The notes beneath the pieces were generated by a model, which saw nothing but the letters and a program-made list of their open reading frames with translations, was not told the DNA's origin and made no database searches. A stretch of DNA of 23,156 nucleotides, from positions 1 to 23,156 of the forward strand of contig JAKOZM010000042.1 of NCBI GenBank assembly GCA_029779995.1. Direction: 5' to 3'. This DNA comes from Actinomycetes bacterium. Lineage in GTDB: Bacteria; Actinomycetota; Actinomycetes; S36-B12; UBA10799. Positions 7,719-14,516 of the stretch are shown here, in pieces. The translations under genes and the position numbers were made by a program. Within the stretch, counting starts at the first letter, position 1, and every line of letters starts with the position of its first letter.

Positions 7719-9344
7719 GTGCGACGCGCACTCCGGTCCGACGAACCCCTAGATCTGCTCAGCTTGGTGAGCGGGTTGCTCGAGGCGACCGACCCGCGAA
7801 ACGGCAACCCCTTCTCCCACGATGAGCAGAAGATCACTCGAGAGCAGCTGCTGGAATCCTTCATCGAGGCCCGGTATGCGGAGACCACTGCAGTGCTCAA
7901 GGTCATGCGCGAACTGGTCGCTGACGAGGTCACGCAGGCTCGCATCACCCGTGAACTGGCCGACCGCAGGCACCCGATGCCCCTGTGGCTGAACGGCCTC
8001 AGGGATGCCGTCCTCGATCCCCGCGTGTTTCTCCTCACCCACGTACTCAATGACTGCGATGACTACTTTTTCGGGATGAGACTGCCTACGGGAGGAGACC
8101 TCTCGGCGCTTGTCTACATCGACACCAACCTGGGCATCGTCGTCAAGGATGCCTTCGTGGTGCCAGAGCCCCTGGACGATCTGGTGATCAAAGCCGGCAG
8201 CCTCTTGGAAGACCCCGACCAGTCGCTGACACAAACCGACCCGGCCGACGCACGAGCCGAGGTGGAGCAGGCGATCTCCAGCGGAGCCATGCTCTGGCCC
8301 CCACTGGAGTCCGACAGTTGGCCGATGTGCCGCCCCATTGTGGAGTGGATGCTGCGCCGCCTACCCGAGGGCGGTCAGGCGCAGGGCGCCGTCGAATTGT
8401 CCGATGAACAGATCGCCGGTCTCGCCGACGACTTCTTCGCCTCGCCCTTCGGCCAGCAGCTTGACCGCGAAGACGAGCGCGACTTGATCGACAGCATCCT
8501 GTGGTTCGCCACGTCCTACGCAGGTACTGATCCGTATCGCTGGAGCACCGTCCGGGTGGAGATACTTCTGCAGGATTGGTTTCCGCGCAAGATCGTGGCC
8601 CCCACCGCGTACCTGGCCAAGATGCCCCATGTCTTGCGCGCGTACGTGCGGTACTGCCACGCTCGTCAGGGCATCCGCGCCTCTCTGACGGCCGAGACGC
8701 TCGCCACCATCGATCACCTCGAGCCCGAGTACCAGAGGCTGATCCGCACGGAACGCGCACAGGGCGCAGAGGCGCTGCTGGCTCCTCTCCTCGGTGCGCC
8801 ACTGGACCTGGATGAAATGAGCCTGGAGGAGATCGTTCTGGCCGGTCTCGACAGCCAAGTCGGTGGTCGGGTGCGACTGCAGGCGCTCACTGACGAACCA
8901 CTGCCTGATGAACCGTTCGAATGGGCCGGGATTGCCGTCGACATCAAGCCCGTGGTGCAAGAGATGCTCGACGCCTGTGACCGCTTCGCCGACGAGGTTG
9001 GCGACGTCGAGTACCGCACTGCGATGCGGCGGTTCCTCAGCCGTGCTGCTGCTGGCGGCCCGAAGGTCTTCCGGCGCCGGGCCTCGGCCGTTCGGGGTGC
9101 CGCAGCGGTCGCATGGGCGGTCTCGCAGGCCAACGATCTGTTCAGCGCCAAGTACATCCTGGAGTGGTTCGGGCTCAAGAGCGGCGTCTCCGAGCGGGCC
9201 CAGCCGATGCTGGCGGCGATCGGGGTGGACCCCATGGACCAGTGGTACGACCACTTGAGCCTTGGTGCCTCCGACCTACTGATGTCGCATCGCCGCGCGG
9301 ACATCATCCGGCACCGGGATCGAGCACTGGCCGGCTTCGGTTAG
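7719..9344 (+). CDS. Large conserved-looking hypothetical protein (N-terminus probably frameshifted)
   Basis: A 541-residue, acidic, helix-rich protein that I do not recognise. It has no signal peptide or membrane span; features include FLLTHVLNDCDDYFFGM, two clusters of aromatic and charged residues (PYRWSTVRVEILLQDWF; VLRAYVRYCHARQGI), and a basic stretch GGPKVFRRRASAVRG near residue 450. The open frame offers only GTG 7719 as start, but ATG 7612 is a better one: TAGGGT (7600-7605) followed by six bases gives a leaderless-type start, and AGGGTGA could also be a Shine-Dalgarno. From 7612 the product begins MSRKRRDRRPQRRPVHGG and would join the long frame (PEPHDGYADTELIQGVRRAL) if one base were added near the G/C run at 7663-7671. 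So the real gene is probably 7612-9344 with a one-base lesion. Confidence 0.75.
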   Translation: MRRALRSDEPLDLLSLVSGLLEATDPRNGNPFSHDEQKITREQLLESFIEARYAETTAVLKVMRELVADEVTQARITRELADRRHPMPLWLNGLRDAVLDPRVFLLTHVLNDCDDYFFGMRLPTGGDLSALVYIDTNLGIVVKDAFVVPEPLDDLVIKAGSLLEDPDQSLTQTDPADARAEVEQAISSGAMLWPPLESDSWPMCRPIVEWMLRRLPEGGQAQGAVELSDEQIAGLADDFFASPFGQQLDREDERDLIDSILWFATSYAGTDPYRWSTVRVEILLQDWFPRKIVAPTAYLAKMPHVLRAYVRYCHARQGIRASLTAETLATIDHLEPEYQRLIRTERAQGAEALLAPLLGAPLDLDEMSLEEIVLAGLDSQVGGRVRLQALTDEPLPDEPFEWAGIAVDIKPVVQEMLDACDRFADEVGDVEYRTAMRRFLSRAAAGGPKVFRRRASAVRGAAAVAWAVSQANDLFSAKYILEWFGLKSGVSERAQPMLAAIGVDPMDQWYDHLSLGASDLLMSHRRADIIRHRDRALAGFG

Positions 9345-9784
9345 CCCCCACGACCGGCGATCCGACCCAGGGGGGGACCGTGCGCAGCGCCGACCCGGCC
9401 ACCAGCGAAGCGCCGCCCTCGGTTGTGACCCGCTCTCATACGGTTGCGGCCCACTTGCTTGACGCTCTGGCCGGTCCCGTTCTCCAACGCACGCACCGAT
9501 CCCGGTCCGAAGAGAATTTGCGCCAGCCGATGAGCACCCATCGTGCTGCGGCCATCAGCCGAAGGCGCGGTTCAGCAACGCCCGCTAAGGGCGACGACCG
9601 CGATGATCCCCACCGGCAGCGAGTCGTAACCACCGGCTGTCCACGACGTCGCCTGCGAGCCTCTTGCTGGCAGCGCCTCCGGCGAGAAAGGGTCACACAA
9701 GGCGCGTAGCGTCCGAATCGAAAGATCTTCCCGCCCACCCGACCTGGGAACGTCACTCACAGGGCCCTGGAGAGGAGACAACCG
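9345..9784. other. Gap without a supported gene
   Basis: No frame on either strand in this stretch has recognisable motifs or a convincing start. A minus frame at about 9572-9680 contains a hydrophobic GGYDSLPVGIIAVVALSG, which may be the trace of a membrane protein but is too short to name. I see no rho-independent hairpin after the upstream gene. Confidence 0.35.
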
Positions 9785-10137
9785 ATGACGCGCCCCCGGC
9801 TTGCCCGAGTCCTGCGGCAGGCGGCCGTCGCATGCGGGCTCCTGGCTCTGGTTGTCGGCGCGACCACCCTCATCGTGGGCTGGTGGTTGGATGTGATCCG
9901 TAGCCACAACTCGAATCCACGAGCGCACCGGAAACGTTGGGCCGGTGGCTCTGACCGAGGTCCGCGAGACACTGTCGCTACTGCTAGACCTGTAACGTCG
10001 TGCGAGTTCGCTGGGTTAAGCCTGAGCGCGACCTACTCCACCAGTCACAGATCAACACCCGCAGGCGTCAACACGACCTCATCCGGCAACTCGAACACCT
10101 CACCGGACAAACCGTTGTGCTCCGGACTACCGCCTGA
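9785..10137 (+). pseudogene. Possible decayed small membrane protein gene
   Basis: ATG 9785 has GGAGAGGAG upstream at good spacing, and the product begins MTRPRLARVLRQAAVACG followed by one strong transmembrane helix (LLALVVGATTLIVGWWL). Protein-like character is lost after about residue 45. Further on, two other frames look coding: VALTEVRETLSLLLDL (stop near 9994) and ERDLLHQSQINTRRRQ plus HDLIRQLEHLTGQ to a stop at 10135-10137, the latter coiled-coil-like. Together these look like one N-terminal-anchor plus coiled-coil protein broken by at least two indels. I recognise no family; phage-derived origin is possible but unproven. Confidence 0.35.
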
Positions 10138-10527
10138 CCGGGTCACGTGCACACGCGGCTGCGCCGGTTGCCTTCGGCATGCGAGGACACCGACGATGAT
10201 GTGGGCAGGCCGCCACGCGATCGTCGTGAACGGCGCTGGCGAAGGTTCGGAGTCGGCCCAGTCGATTCCCAAGCCGCCGGCGCCTGCCGCCATTGAGGTG
10301 GCGGCGGTGCCACGGGGACGCACGCTCCACGCGTCGATGACCGGCGCCCAGCGGTACTCCTCGCTGGTCAGCCCCTCCGGGCACGTGCACAGCTGATGCT
10401 CCCAATGCCACTCGACCTGGTCACGCGGCAACTCGTTCCATGCCGTCCCGCACCCATCCTGACAGTTGGCCAGCCAGCCTCGGCCCAGCGACGCGGAGAA
10501 GGCGATCTCATGCGGAATCGACGCCAC
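10045..10527 (-). CDS. Hypothetical Cys-containing protein (uncertain)
   Basis: Minus frame ending at 10045 with a protein-like segment WLANCQDGCGTAWNELPRD followed by QVEWHWEHQLCTCPEGL and SEEYRWAPVIDAW. The CxxxC...CxC spacing with nearby His hints at metal binding. A much longer frame exists but runs through the tRNA fragment at 10645-10689, so a start inside the segment such as GTG 10527 is more reasonable. It overlaps the 3' part of the decayed plus-strand gene, and at most one of the two is real there. I do not recognise it. Confidence 0.3.
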   Translation of the reverse strand: MASIPHEIAFSASLGRGWLANCQDGCGTAWNELPRDQVEWHWEHQLCTCPEGLTSEEYRWAPVIDAWSVRPRGTAATSMAAGAGGLGIDWADSEPSPAPFTTIAWRPAHIIVGVLACRRQPAQPRVHVTRSGGSPEHNGLSGEVFELPDEVVLTPAGVDL

Positions 10528-10644
10528 AGCCACCAGCGACTGACCGCAAACGGTCGCGGCGTGAGATCGTCGAGAGGACCCCGGCGCATGACATTCGCAC
10601 GCACCACCCGTCGGTGATCCACGAGCCAATCTGGGCAAACGCTC

Positions 10645-10689
10645 GGAGCCGCCTGGCGAGAATCGAACTCGGGACTTACGCAGTACGAG
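10645..10689 (-). repeat. Imperfect copy of the tRNA-Thr 3' half (putative attachment site)
   Basis: These 45 bases match the 3' half and flank of the tRNA-Thr gene at 12161-12204 in the same orientation, with one inserted base and about three mismatches. Shared blocks include GGAGCCGCCT and GAGAATCGAACTCGGGAC. Only the T-arm, the acceptor 3' strand and part of the anticodon arm are present, so it cannot make a tRNA. A direct repeat of a tRNA 3' end, with an integrase remnant between it and the intact tRNA, is the classical att arrangement of an integrated element. Confidence 0.75.
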
Positions 10690-10974
10690 CTTCGATCGGG
10701 GGTCGCACGGGGGTGTGTGGATGTGCGCCGGCGTGCTCAGCGTCACGGCTCGATGTGCGCTGATGTCCACCGCATAGCAGTGGGGTTGCTGCGCAAAGGG
10801 AACCTTCTCCGGACTGCGCAGAGGTGGCGGATGCGCCGTACCCCTACTCACGAGCCCAATGCCAGTTAGTCCAGTGCCGGCAGTCGCGTCGATGCGGGCG
10901 TTCGACTGCACACTCACCTCGCGAACGGGCCGGCCACCGTTGCGCGACACTGAAGTGCGGGCCCAGTTGCGCCG
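10690..10974. other. Intergenic stretch between the tRNA fragment and mntA
   Basis: No gene is supported here. The region is inside the relic island. It contains G-rich runs near 10698-10716, but I find no clear hairpin, repeat or second promoter. Confidence 0.35.
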
Positions 10975-10986
10975 TACAGTTGTCCC
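10975..10986 (+). promoter_or_regulatory. -10 element of a leaderless mntA-hepT transcript
   Basis: TACAGT (10975-10980) is followed by six bases and the GTG start at 10987. With a -10 hexamer at -12 to -7, the transcript would begin at the start codon. The decayed paralogue at 346-351 keeps the same CGTACAGT with seven bases before a GTG, which supports it being functional. No convincing -35 is visible. Confidence 0.55.
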
Positions 10987-11391
10987 GTGTCCACCCCCAG
11001 CAGCGCACTGCAGCGACTGCGTGAACAGTCCGCGCAGCTCAACCTCGTGTGCGAGGAGTACGCCGTCATCCTCCTCACGGCTTTCGGAAGTGCCCTGCGC
11101 CCGGAGGCCGAACCCCACGACTTGGATCTGGGCGTTCTGTTCGAGTACACCGGAGAGCACGATGCCCTCGGTTTGCGGGACGACCTCGTGGCGCTAACTG
11201 GATACGAGGGGATCGATCTGGTGGTACTCAACGGTGCCGGGCCAGTGATCCGCGAACGCGCGCTCGTGGGTGCCGAGGTCCTCCACGAAGCGCGGAAGTC
11301 CGTGCACGCGAATGCTGCAGTCGCCGCCACCATGGAACGCATGGATACCGCTTGGCTGCGCGACCTCGCCCTGGAGGAACTCGCGCGATGA
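10987..11391 (+). CDS. mntA: MntA-type minimal nucleotidyltransferase antitoxin
   Basis: A 134-residue protein of the minimal nucleotidyltransferase family. It has FGSALRPEAEPHDLDLG: the GSx9DxD motif with G34-S35 and D45/D47, which bind nucleotide and metal. A second acidic strand, GIDLVVLN, supplies the usual third carboxylate. In characterised MntA-HepT systems this antitoxin transfers AMP to a Tyr of the HEPN toxin and so switches off its RNase activity. Its stop overlaps the next start (ATGA at 11388-11391), so the pair is translationally coupled. The product fits the usual length and is intact, in contrast to the broken paralogue at 346-628. Lies inside the tRNA-Thr relic island. Confidence 0.88.
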   Translation: MSTPSSALQRLREQSAQLNLVCEEYAVILLTAFGSALRPEAEPHDLDLGVLFEYTGEHDALGLRDDLVALTGYEGIDLVVLNGAGPVIRERALVGAEVLHEARKSVHANAAVAATMERMDTAWLRDLALEELAR

Positions 11392-11813
11392 CCCTCGACC
11401 GGGATACCGTCATTCTGCGACTGGAGATCATGAACGACCTGCTCGGCGATCTCGAGTCGATCGGCGGTGTCGATGGTGCGCGTCTGCGCTCCGACCGGAT
11501 CATCCGGCACGCTGTCGAACGAATCCTCACCCAGCTCGTCGAGTTGGGTGTATCCATCAACTCCCATGCCGCGGCGGCGACGACCGGCTCAGTTCCGGGG
11601 ACGTACCGAGAGTCCTTCGTCGCCGCCGCAGACGCGGGTTTCATCCCCGCCGATCTCGCTGAACGCCTCGCTCCGTCGGCAGGTCTGCGCAGCATCCTCA
11701 CCCACGAATACGTGGAGGTGGATCTGAACCTCGTGGCAACTGCCGTGCAGACGGCCAGCGTGGACTACCGCGCATACGTCGGGGCCGTGGCGCAGGCTTT
11801 GCAGAACCTATAG
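11388..11813 (+). CDS. hepT: HepT-type HEPN ribonuclease toxin
   Basis: A 141-residue, mostly helical protein of the HepT/DUF86 group of HEPN RNases. The active-site motif Rx4HxY is present as R101-SILT-H106-E-Y108. The Tyr is the position that the partner MntA adenylylates in studied systems. Earlier features match the family: LRLEIMNDLLGDLESI, RIIRHAVERILTQLVELG and YRESFVAAADAGFIP. It starts at ATG 11388 inside the end of mntA. When free it would cleave RNA and stop growth. All key residues are kept, so the module looks functional. Confidence 0.88.
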   Translation: MTLDRDTVILRLEIMNDLLGDLESIGGVDGARLRSDRIIRHAVERILTQLVELGVSINSHAAAATTGSVPGTYRESFVAAADAGFIPADLAERLAPSAGLRSILTHEYVEVDLNLVATAVQTASVDYRAYVGAVAQALQNL

Positions 11814-11819
11814 CCCCCC

Positions 11820-12081
11820 GAATCACCTGGAAGATCCGGACACGAGCAGACCACGACGCCTGGGAGGCGTTGCTGAAGAAAGCCGAGTTGCGTGATGGTC
11901 GGCTTCATGGCGCTCGACAGACTGCCGCCCCGCTGCTGCTCCTGTCTGGTGTCCCGCTACGGGCAGCGATGGGATTGCTGGGGCACTCTCAGGTGTCCCA
12001 GACGATGGTTACACGCACGTTGCTGCAGAGGTTTCGAAGGACACCGACCAGAGGTTGGGTGACACGTTCTTCGGAGCCTGA
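11820..12081 (+). pseudogene. C-terminal remnant of a tyrosine recombinase (integrase)
   Basis: The frame reads DAWEALLKKAELRDGRLHGARQTAAPLLLL, here quoted in two halves: DAWEALLKKAELRDGR and LHGARQTAAPLLLL. Then come SGVPLRAAMGLLGHSQ and VSQTM. This is the catalytic C-terminus of phage-type integrases (HxxR as LHGAR, LGHS). A shift of one base then gives GYTHVAAEVSKDTDQR and LGDTFFGA, stopping at 12079-12081, where the Tyr of GYTHV is the nucleophile position. The N-terminal and core-binding domains are missing, and the usual 'HDARHT' is altered to HGARQT. It lies beside the 3' end of tRNA-Thr, where the integrase of an integrated element is normally found. Confidence 0.85.
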
Positions 12082-12162
12082 GATCCGGGGGGCTGCGAGC
12101 GGACGAATCATTCACACCCCGAGAAGCCACAGAAGATGACCCTGACCGGGCCTTTCACACGG

Positions 12163-12236
12163 AGCCGCCTCCGAGAATCGAACTCGGGACCTACGCATTA
12201 CGAGTGCGTCGCTCTGGCCGACTGAGCTAAGGCGGC
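12163..12236 (-). tRNA. tRNA-Thr (anticodon CGT)
   Basis: The minus strand folds as a complete cloverleaf: acceptor GCCGCCT / AGGCGGC, D-arm GCTC...GAGC, anticodon stem ACGCA / TGCGT around loop CTCGTAA (anticodon CGT, reading ACG Thr), and T-arm CCGAG-TTCGATT-CTCGG. The discriminator base is T and CCA is not encoded. A candidate -10, TAAACT, lies just upstream on the minus strand (plus 12250-12255). It serves as the insertion point of the relic element to its left. Confidence 0.93.
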
Positions 12237-12371
12237 AATACGAGACACAAGTTTATCCCGCCCAAAGGCTACCTGTGCCCCGGGGGCATCCAGCCGTCCC
12301 TGAGACGAGAATCGGACTCAAGTCACCGGATCTGCCGACCGACACAGTCAGCAGGATGAAGGGGTGAAACG

Positions 12372-14393
12372 ATGCGCAACTGCGGCGTTCTGTGCGCGGT
12401 TGTGCTCTTGGCGAGCCTGCTGGGCGCAACGCCGGCCCAAGCCCAAGACCGCTGCCCCGTCGAACTGGACCAAACCGCCCACGGATCCGCCGCCATCACG
12501 GCCCTCGGCGATGACCTCGCAGAGGTCGCAATCCGCGCGGCACTTTCCCCTGCCACCCTGCGCTCAGAATTGCGCACGGACCGAACACTGTGGCTCGACG
12601 AGTGCGCCCGCCCCTATTACGTCGAACCGGCCCCGGCCCACGAACGCCTCTTCGAACCCGCCCTGACGGCAACTGGCGACGTGCTGACCCTGCACAGCCG
12701 TCCTGGGTCCAAGCGCACGATCTACCTCGACTTCGACGGTTTCACAGTCACAGACAGTTCGTGGGCGCGGACCTACGGTCAGTTCACCGCCCCGGCCTAC
12801 AGCCTGGATTCCGACCCCACCTTCAACGACACCGAGAAGGCCCGGATCGCAGACGTCTGGCTGCGAGTCTCTGAGGACTACGCCGCCTTCGACGTGGATG
12901 TGACGACCGAGGAACCACTGGACAGCGCGATCGACCGGACGTCCGCAGCGGACCTCGTCTTTGGTACCCGCGTCGCCATCGTGGGCAGCAACCCGATCTA
13001 CACCTCCTGCAACTGCGGCGGCATCGCCTACCTCGATGCGTTCGACGCGACGCAGGGCCACGCCGACGAACAACCCGCCTTCGTCTTCGCTGTCCGCAAT
13101 GCCGGCACCGGTTCCAAGTTCATCTCGGAGGCGGCCACCCACGAGGTCGGCCACAACCTGTCGCTGCTGCATGACGGCGCGACGCCGGGCACCACGTACT
13201 ACAGCGGCCAGGGCCTTTGGGCACCGATCATGGGCGTGGGGTACTACCAGCCGCTGACCCAATGGTCGAAGGGTGAATACACCGGTGCGAACAACCGCGA
13301 GGACGATCTGGCTGACATCCATTCGCACGGGGCTTCGGTCATGGCCGACGACGCCGGAGATGATGCCGGCACGGCCGAACGCGTCACACCGGGCACCACG
13401 TCCGGTTTGATCAGCACGAACACTGACACGGACTGGTTCACCTTTGACGCCAGTGGTGGCACCAGTCTCACCGTCGAACCGCAGGATGTCAGCCCCGACC
13501 TCGATGCGCGCCTGGACCTCTATGACGATGCGGGCACCTTGCTGGCCAGCGACGACCTGCCCGCCACCAAGACGGACGTGGACACCGCCGGGAACCTTTC
13601 AGCGCACATTGAACAGGTCCTCCCCGATGGGACCTACTACGTGGCTGTGCAGGGGGTTGGGTCCGGCTCCCCCGCCACCACGGGATACTCCGACTACGCC
13701 TCCCTGGGCCGCTACGACCTGAGCCTGGCGACCGGCGGACCAGCGGTGACCACAGTCACCCGGCAGGCACTGGCCCCCACCACGCAGGGTTCGCCGATCA
13801 GCGCCGTCTTCACAGCCACCGGCGGCACCCCGCCGTACCGCTTCGAGGCCACCGACCTGCCCACCGGTTTGACCCTGTCCGGCACCGGCACCCTGGGCGG
13901 CTCCGTCTCCACCCCGGGGACGTACCTCTTCGACGTCACGGCCGCTGACAGCACCTCGCAGACCGGCCACGCGACCTACGGCCTTCTGGTGGCCCCGAAA
14001 CCGGCCCCCGTGACGCCCCCCGTCACCCCGACGCCGACCCCAGCGCCGGGCACGCCGACACCCACACCCACACCCACACCCACACCCGCCACAACCACCA
14101 CGCCAACCCCCACTGCGGTCAGCACCCCCATCCTCACAATCTCCACCTCCGGCGCTCTACCGCGCGCCAGGGTCGGCAGGCACTACGACCGTCGCCTGCG
14201 TGCCGACTCCGCTGCGACCTGGCAGGTCAGCGCCGGCACACTCCCGAAGGGGATCCGCCTGACCGTCACCGGTCGCGTGACGGGTAAACCGGTGCGCGCG
14301 GGCAGGTACCGCTTCACGGTGACAGCCACAGGCAGCATCGGGCAGACCGCGACCGCGACCTTCACTATTCAGGTGCGTCGCGCAAAGCGGTGA
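12372..14393 (+). CDS. Secreted HEXXH metalloprotease-like protein with PPC and Ig-like modules
   Basis: 673 residues. A Sec signal peptide (residues 1 to about 24, ending PAQAQ) precedes a reprolysin-like domain that opens with RTIYLDFDGFTV. The zinc motif HEVGHNLSLLH starts at H257, with ligands H257, H261 and H267 and catalytic E258. The usual Gly of HExxHxxGxxH is Ser here. A Met-turn-like APIMGVGYYQP follows. Residues about 325-450 form a PPC (pre-peptidase C-terminal) domain (DTDWFTFDASGG; LDLYDDAGTLL; GTYYVAVQG). About 455-540 is an Ig-like module (GGTPPYRFEATDLPTGL), then a Pro-Thr linker (about 543-585) and a second Ig-like module (LPKGIRLTVTGRVTG). ATG 12372 has AAGGGG upstream. It is likely to act outside the cell on proteins or wall material; the substrate is unknown. 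Confidence 0.85.
   Translation: MRNCGVLCAVVLLASLLGATPAQAQDRCPVELDQTAHGSAAITALGDDLAEVAIRAALSPATLRSELRTDRTLWLDECARPYYVEPAPAHERLFEPALTATGDVLTLHSRPGSKRTIYLDFDGFTVTDSSWARTYGQFTAPAYSLDSDPTFNDTEKARIADVWLRVSEDYAAFDVDVTTEEPLDSAIDRTSAADLVFGTRVAIVGSNPIYTSCNCGGIAYLDAFDATQGHADEQPAFVFAVRNAGTGSKFISEAATHEVGHNLSLLHDGATPGTTYYSGQGLWAPIMGVGYYQPLTQWSKGEYTGANNREDDLADIHSHGASVMADDAGDDAGTAERVTPGTTSGLISTNTDTDWFTFDASGGTSLTVEPQDVSPDLDARLDLYDDAGTLLASDDLPATKTDVDTAGNLSAHIEQVLPDGTYYVAVQGVGSGSPATTGYSDYASLGRYDLSLATGGPAVTTVTRQALAPTTQGSPISAVFTATGGTPPYRFEATDLPTGLTLSGTGTLGGSVSTPGTYLFDVTAADSTSQTGHATYGLLVAPKPAPVTPPVTPTPTPAPGTPTPTPTPTPTPATTTTPTPTAVSTPILTISTSGALPRARVGRHYDRRLRADSAATWQVSAGTLPKGIRLTVTGRVTGKPVRAGRYRFTVTATGSIGQTATATFTIQVRRAKR
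14032..14105 (+). repeat. CCCACA-type tandem repeat encoding a Pro-Thr linker
   Basis: Within the metalloprotease gene, ACACCC/CCCACA units repeat about five times around 14060-14090, inside a wider Pro-Thr stretch. The hexamer repeat encodes PTPTPT and links the two Ig-like modules. Such a repeat can change length by slippage without breaking the frame because the unit is six bases. Confidence 0.7.
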
Positions 14394-14516
14394 TCTCGGT
14401 GTTCTGGGGTACCGGAGGGTCAGGACGAACCGGTCCAGCGACCCCAAAAAGGGCCCCCGCCAGCAGCGAGACGGTCACGATGGCCAAGAACTCACGCATG
14501 CCCACCGCGTACCCCG

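Noticed and set aside
9572..9928. Minus frame with hydrophobic segment GGYDSLPVGIIAVVALSG
   Set aside because: The rest of the frame is low quality and overlaps the start of the plus-strand anchor protein. The hydrophobic piece alone is not enough to call a transporter remnant.
10045..11160. Full-length 371-residue minus frame
   Set aside because: It runs through the tRNA-Thr fragment and across the 5' part of the real mntA, so only its end (to about 10527) might be genuine.
12306..12328. tRNA T-arm-like string GAGAATCGGACTCAAGTC just beyond tRNA-Thr
   Set aside because: Only a short stretch resembles the tRNA 3' half. The T-stem does not pair well and there is no acceptor strand, so chance or very old debris cannot be separated from a second att copy.
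14056..14095. CACACC-type tandem repeats considered as a CRISPR or regulatory repeat
   Set aside because: Units are six bases, in frame, and encode a Pro-Thr linker inside an intact gene. There are no spacers.
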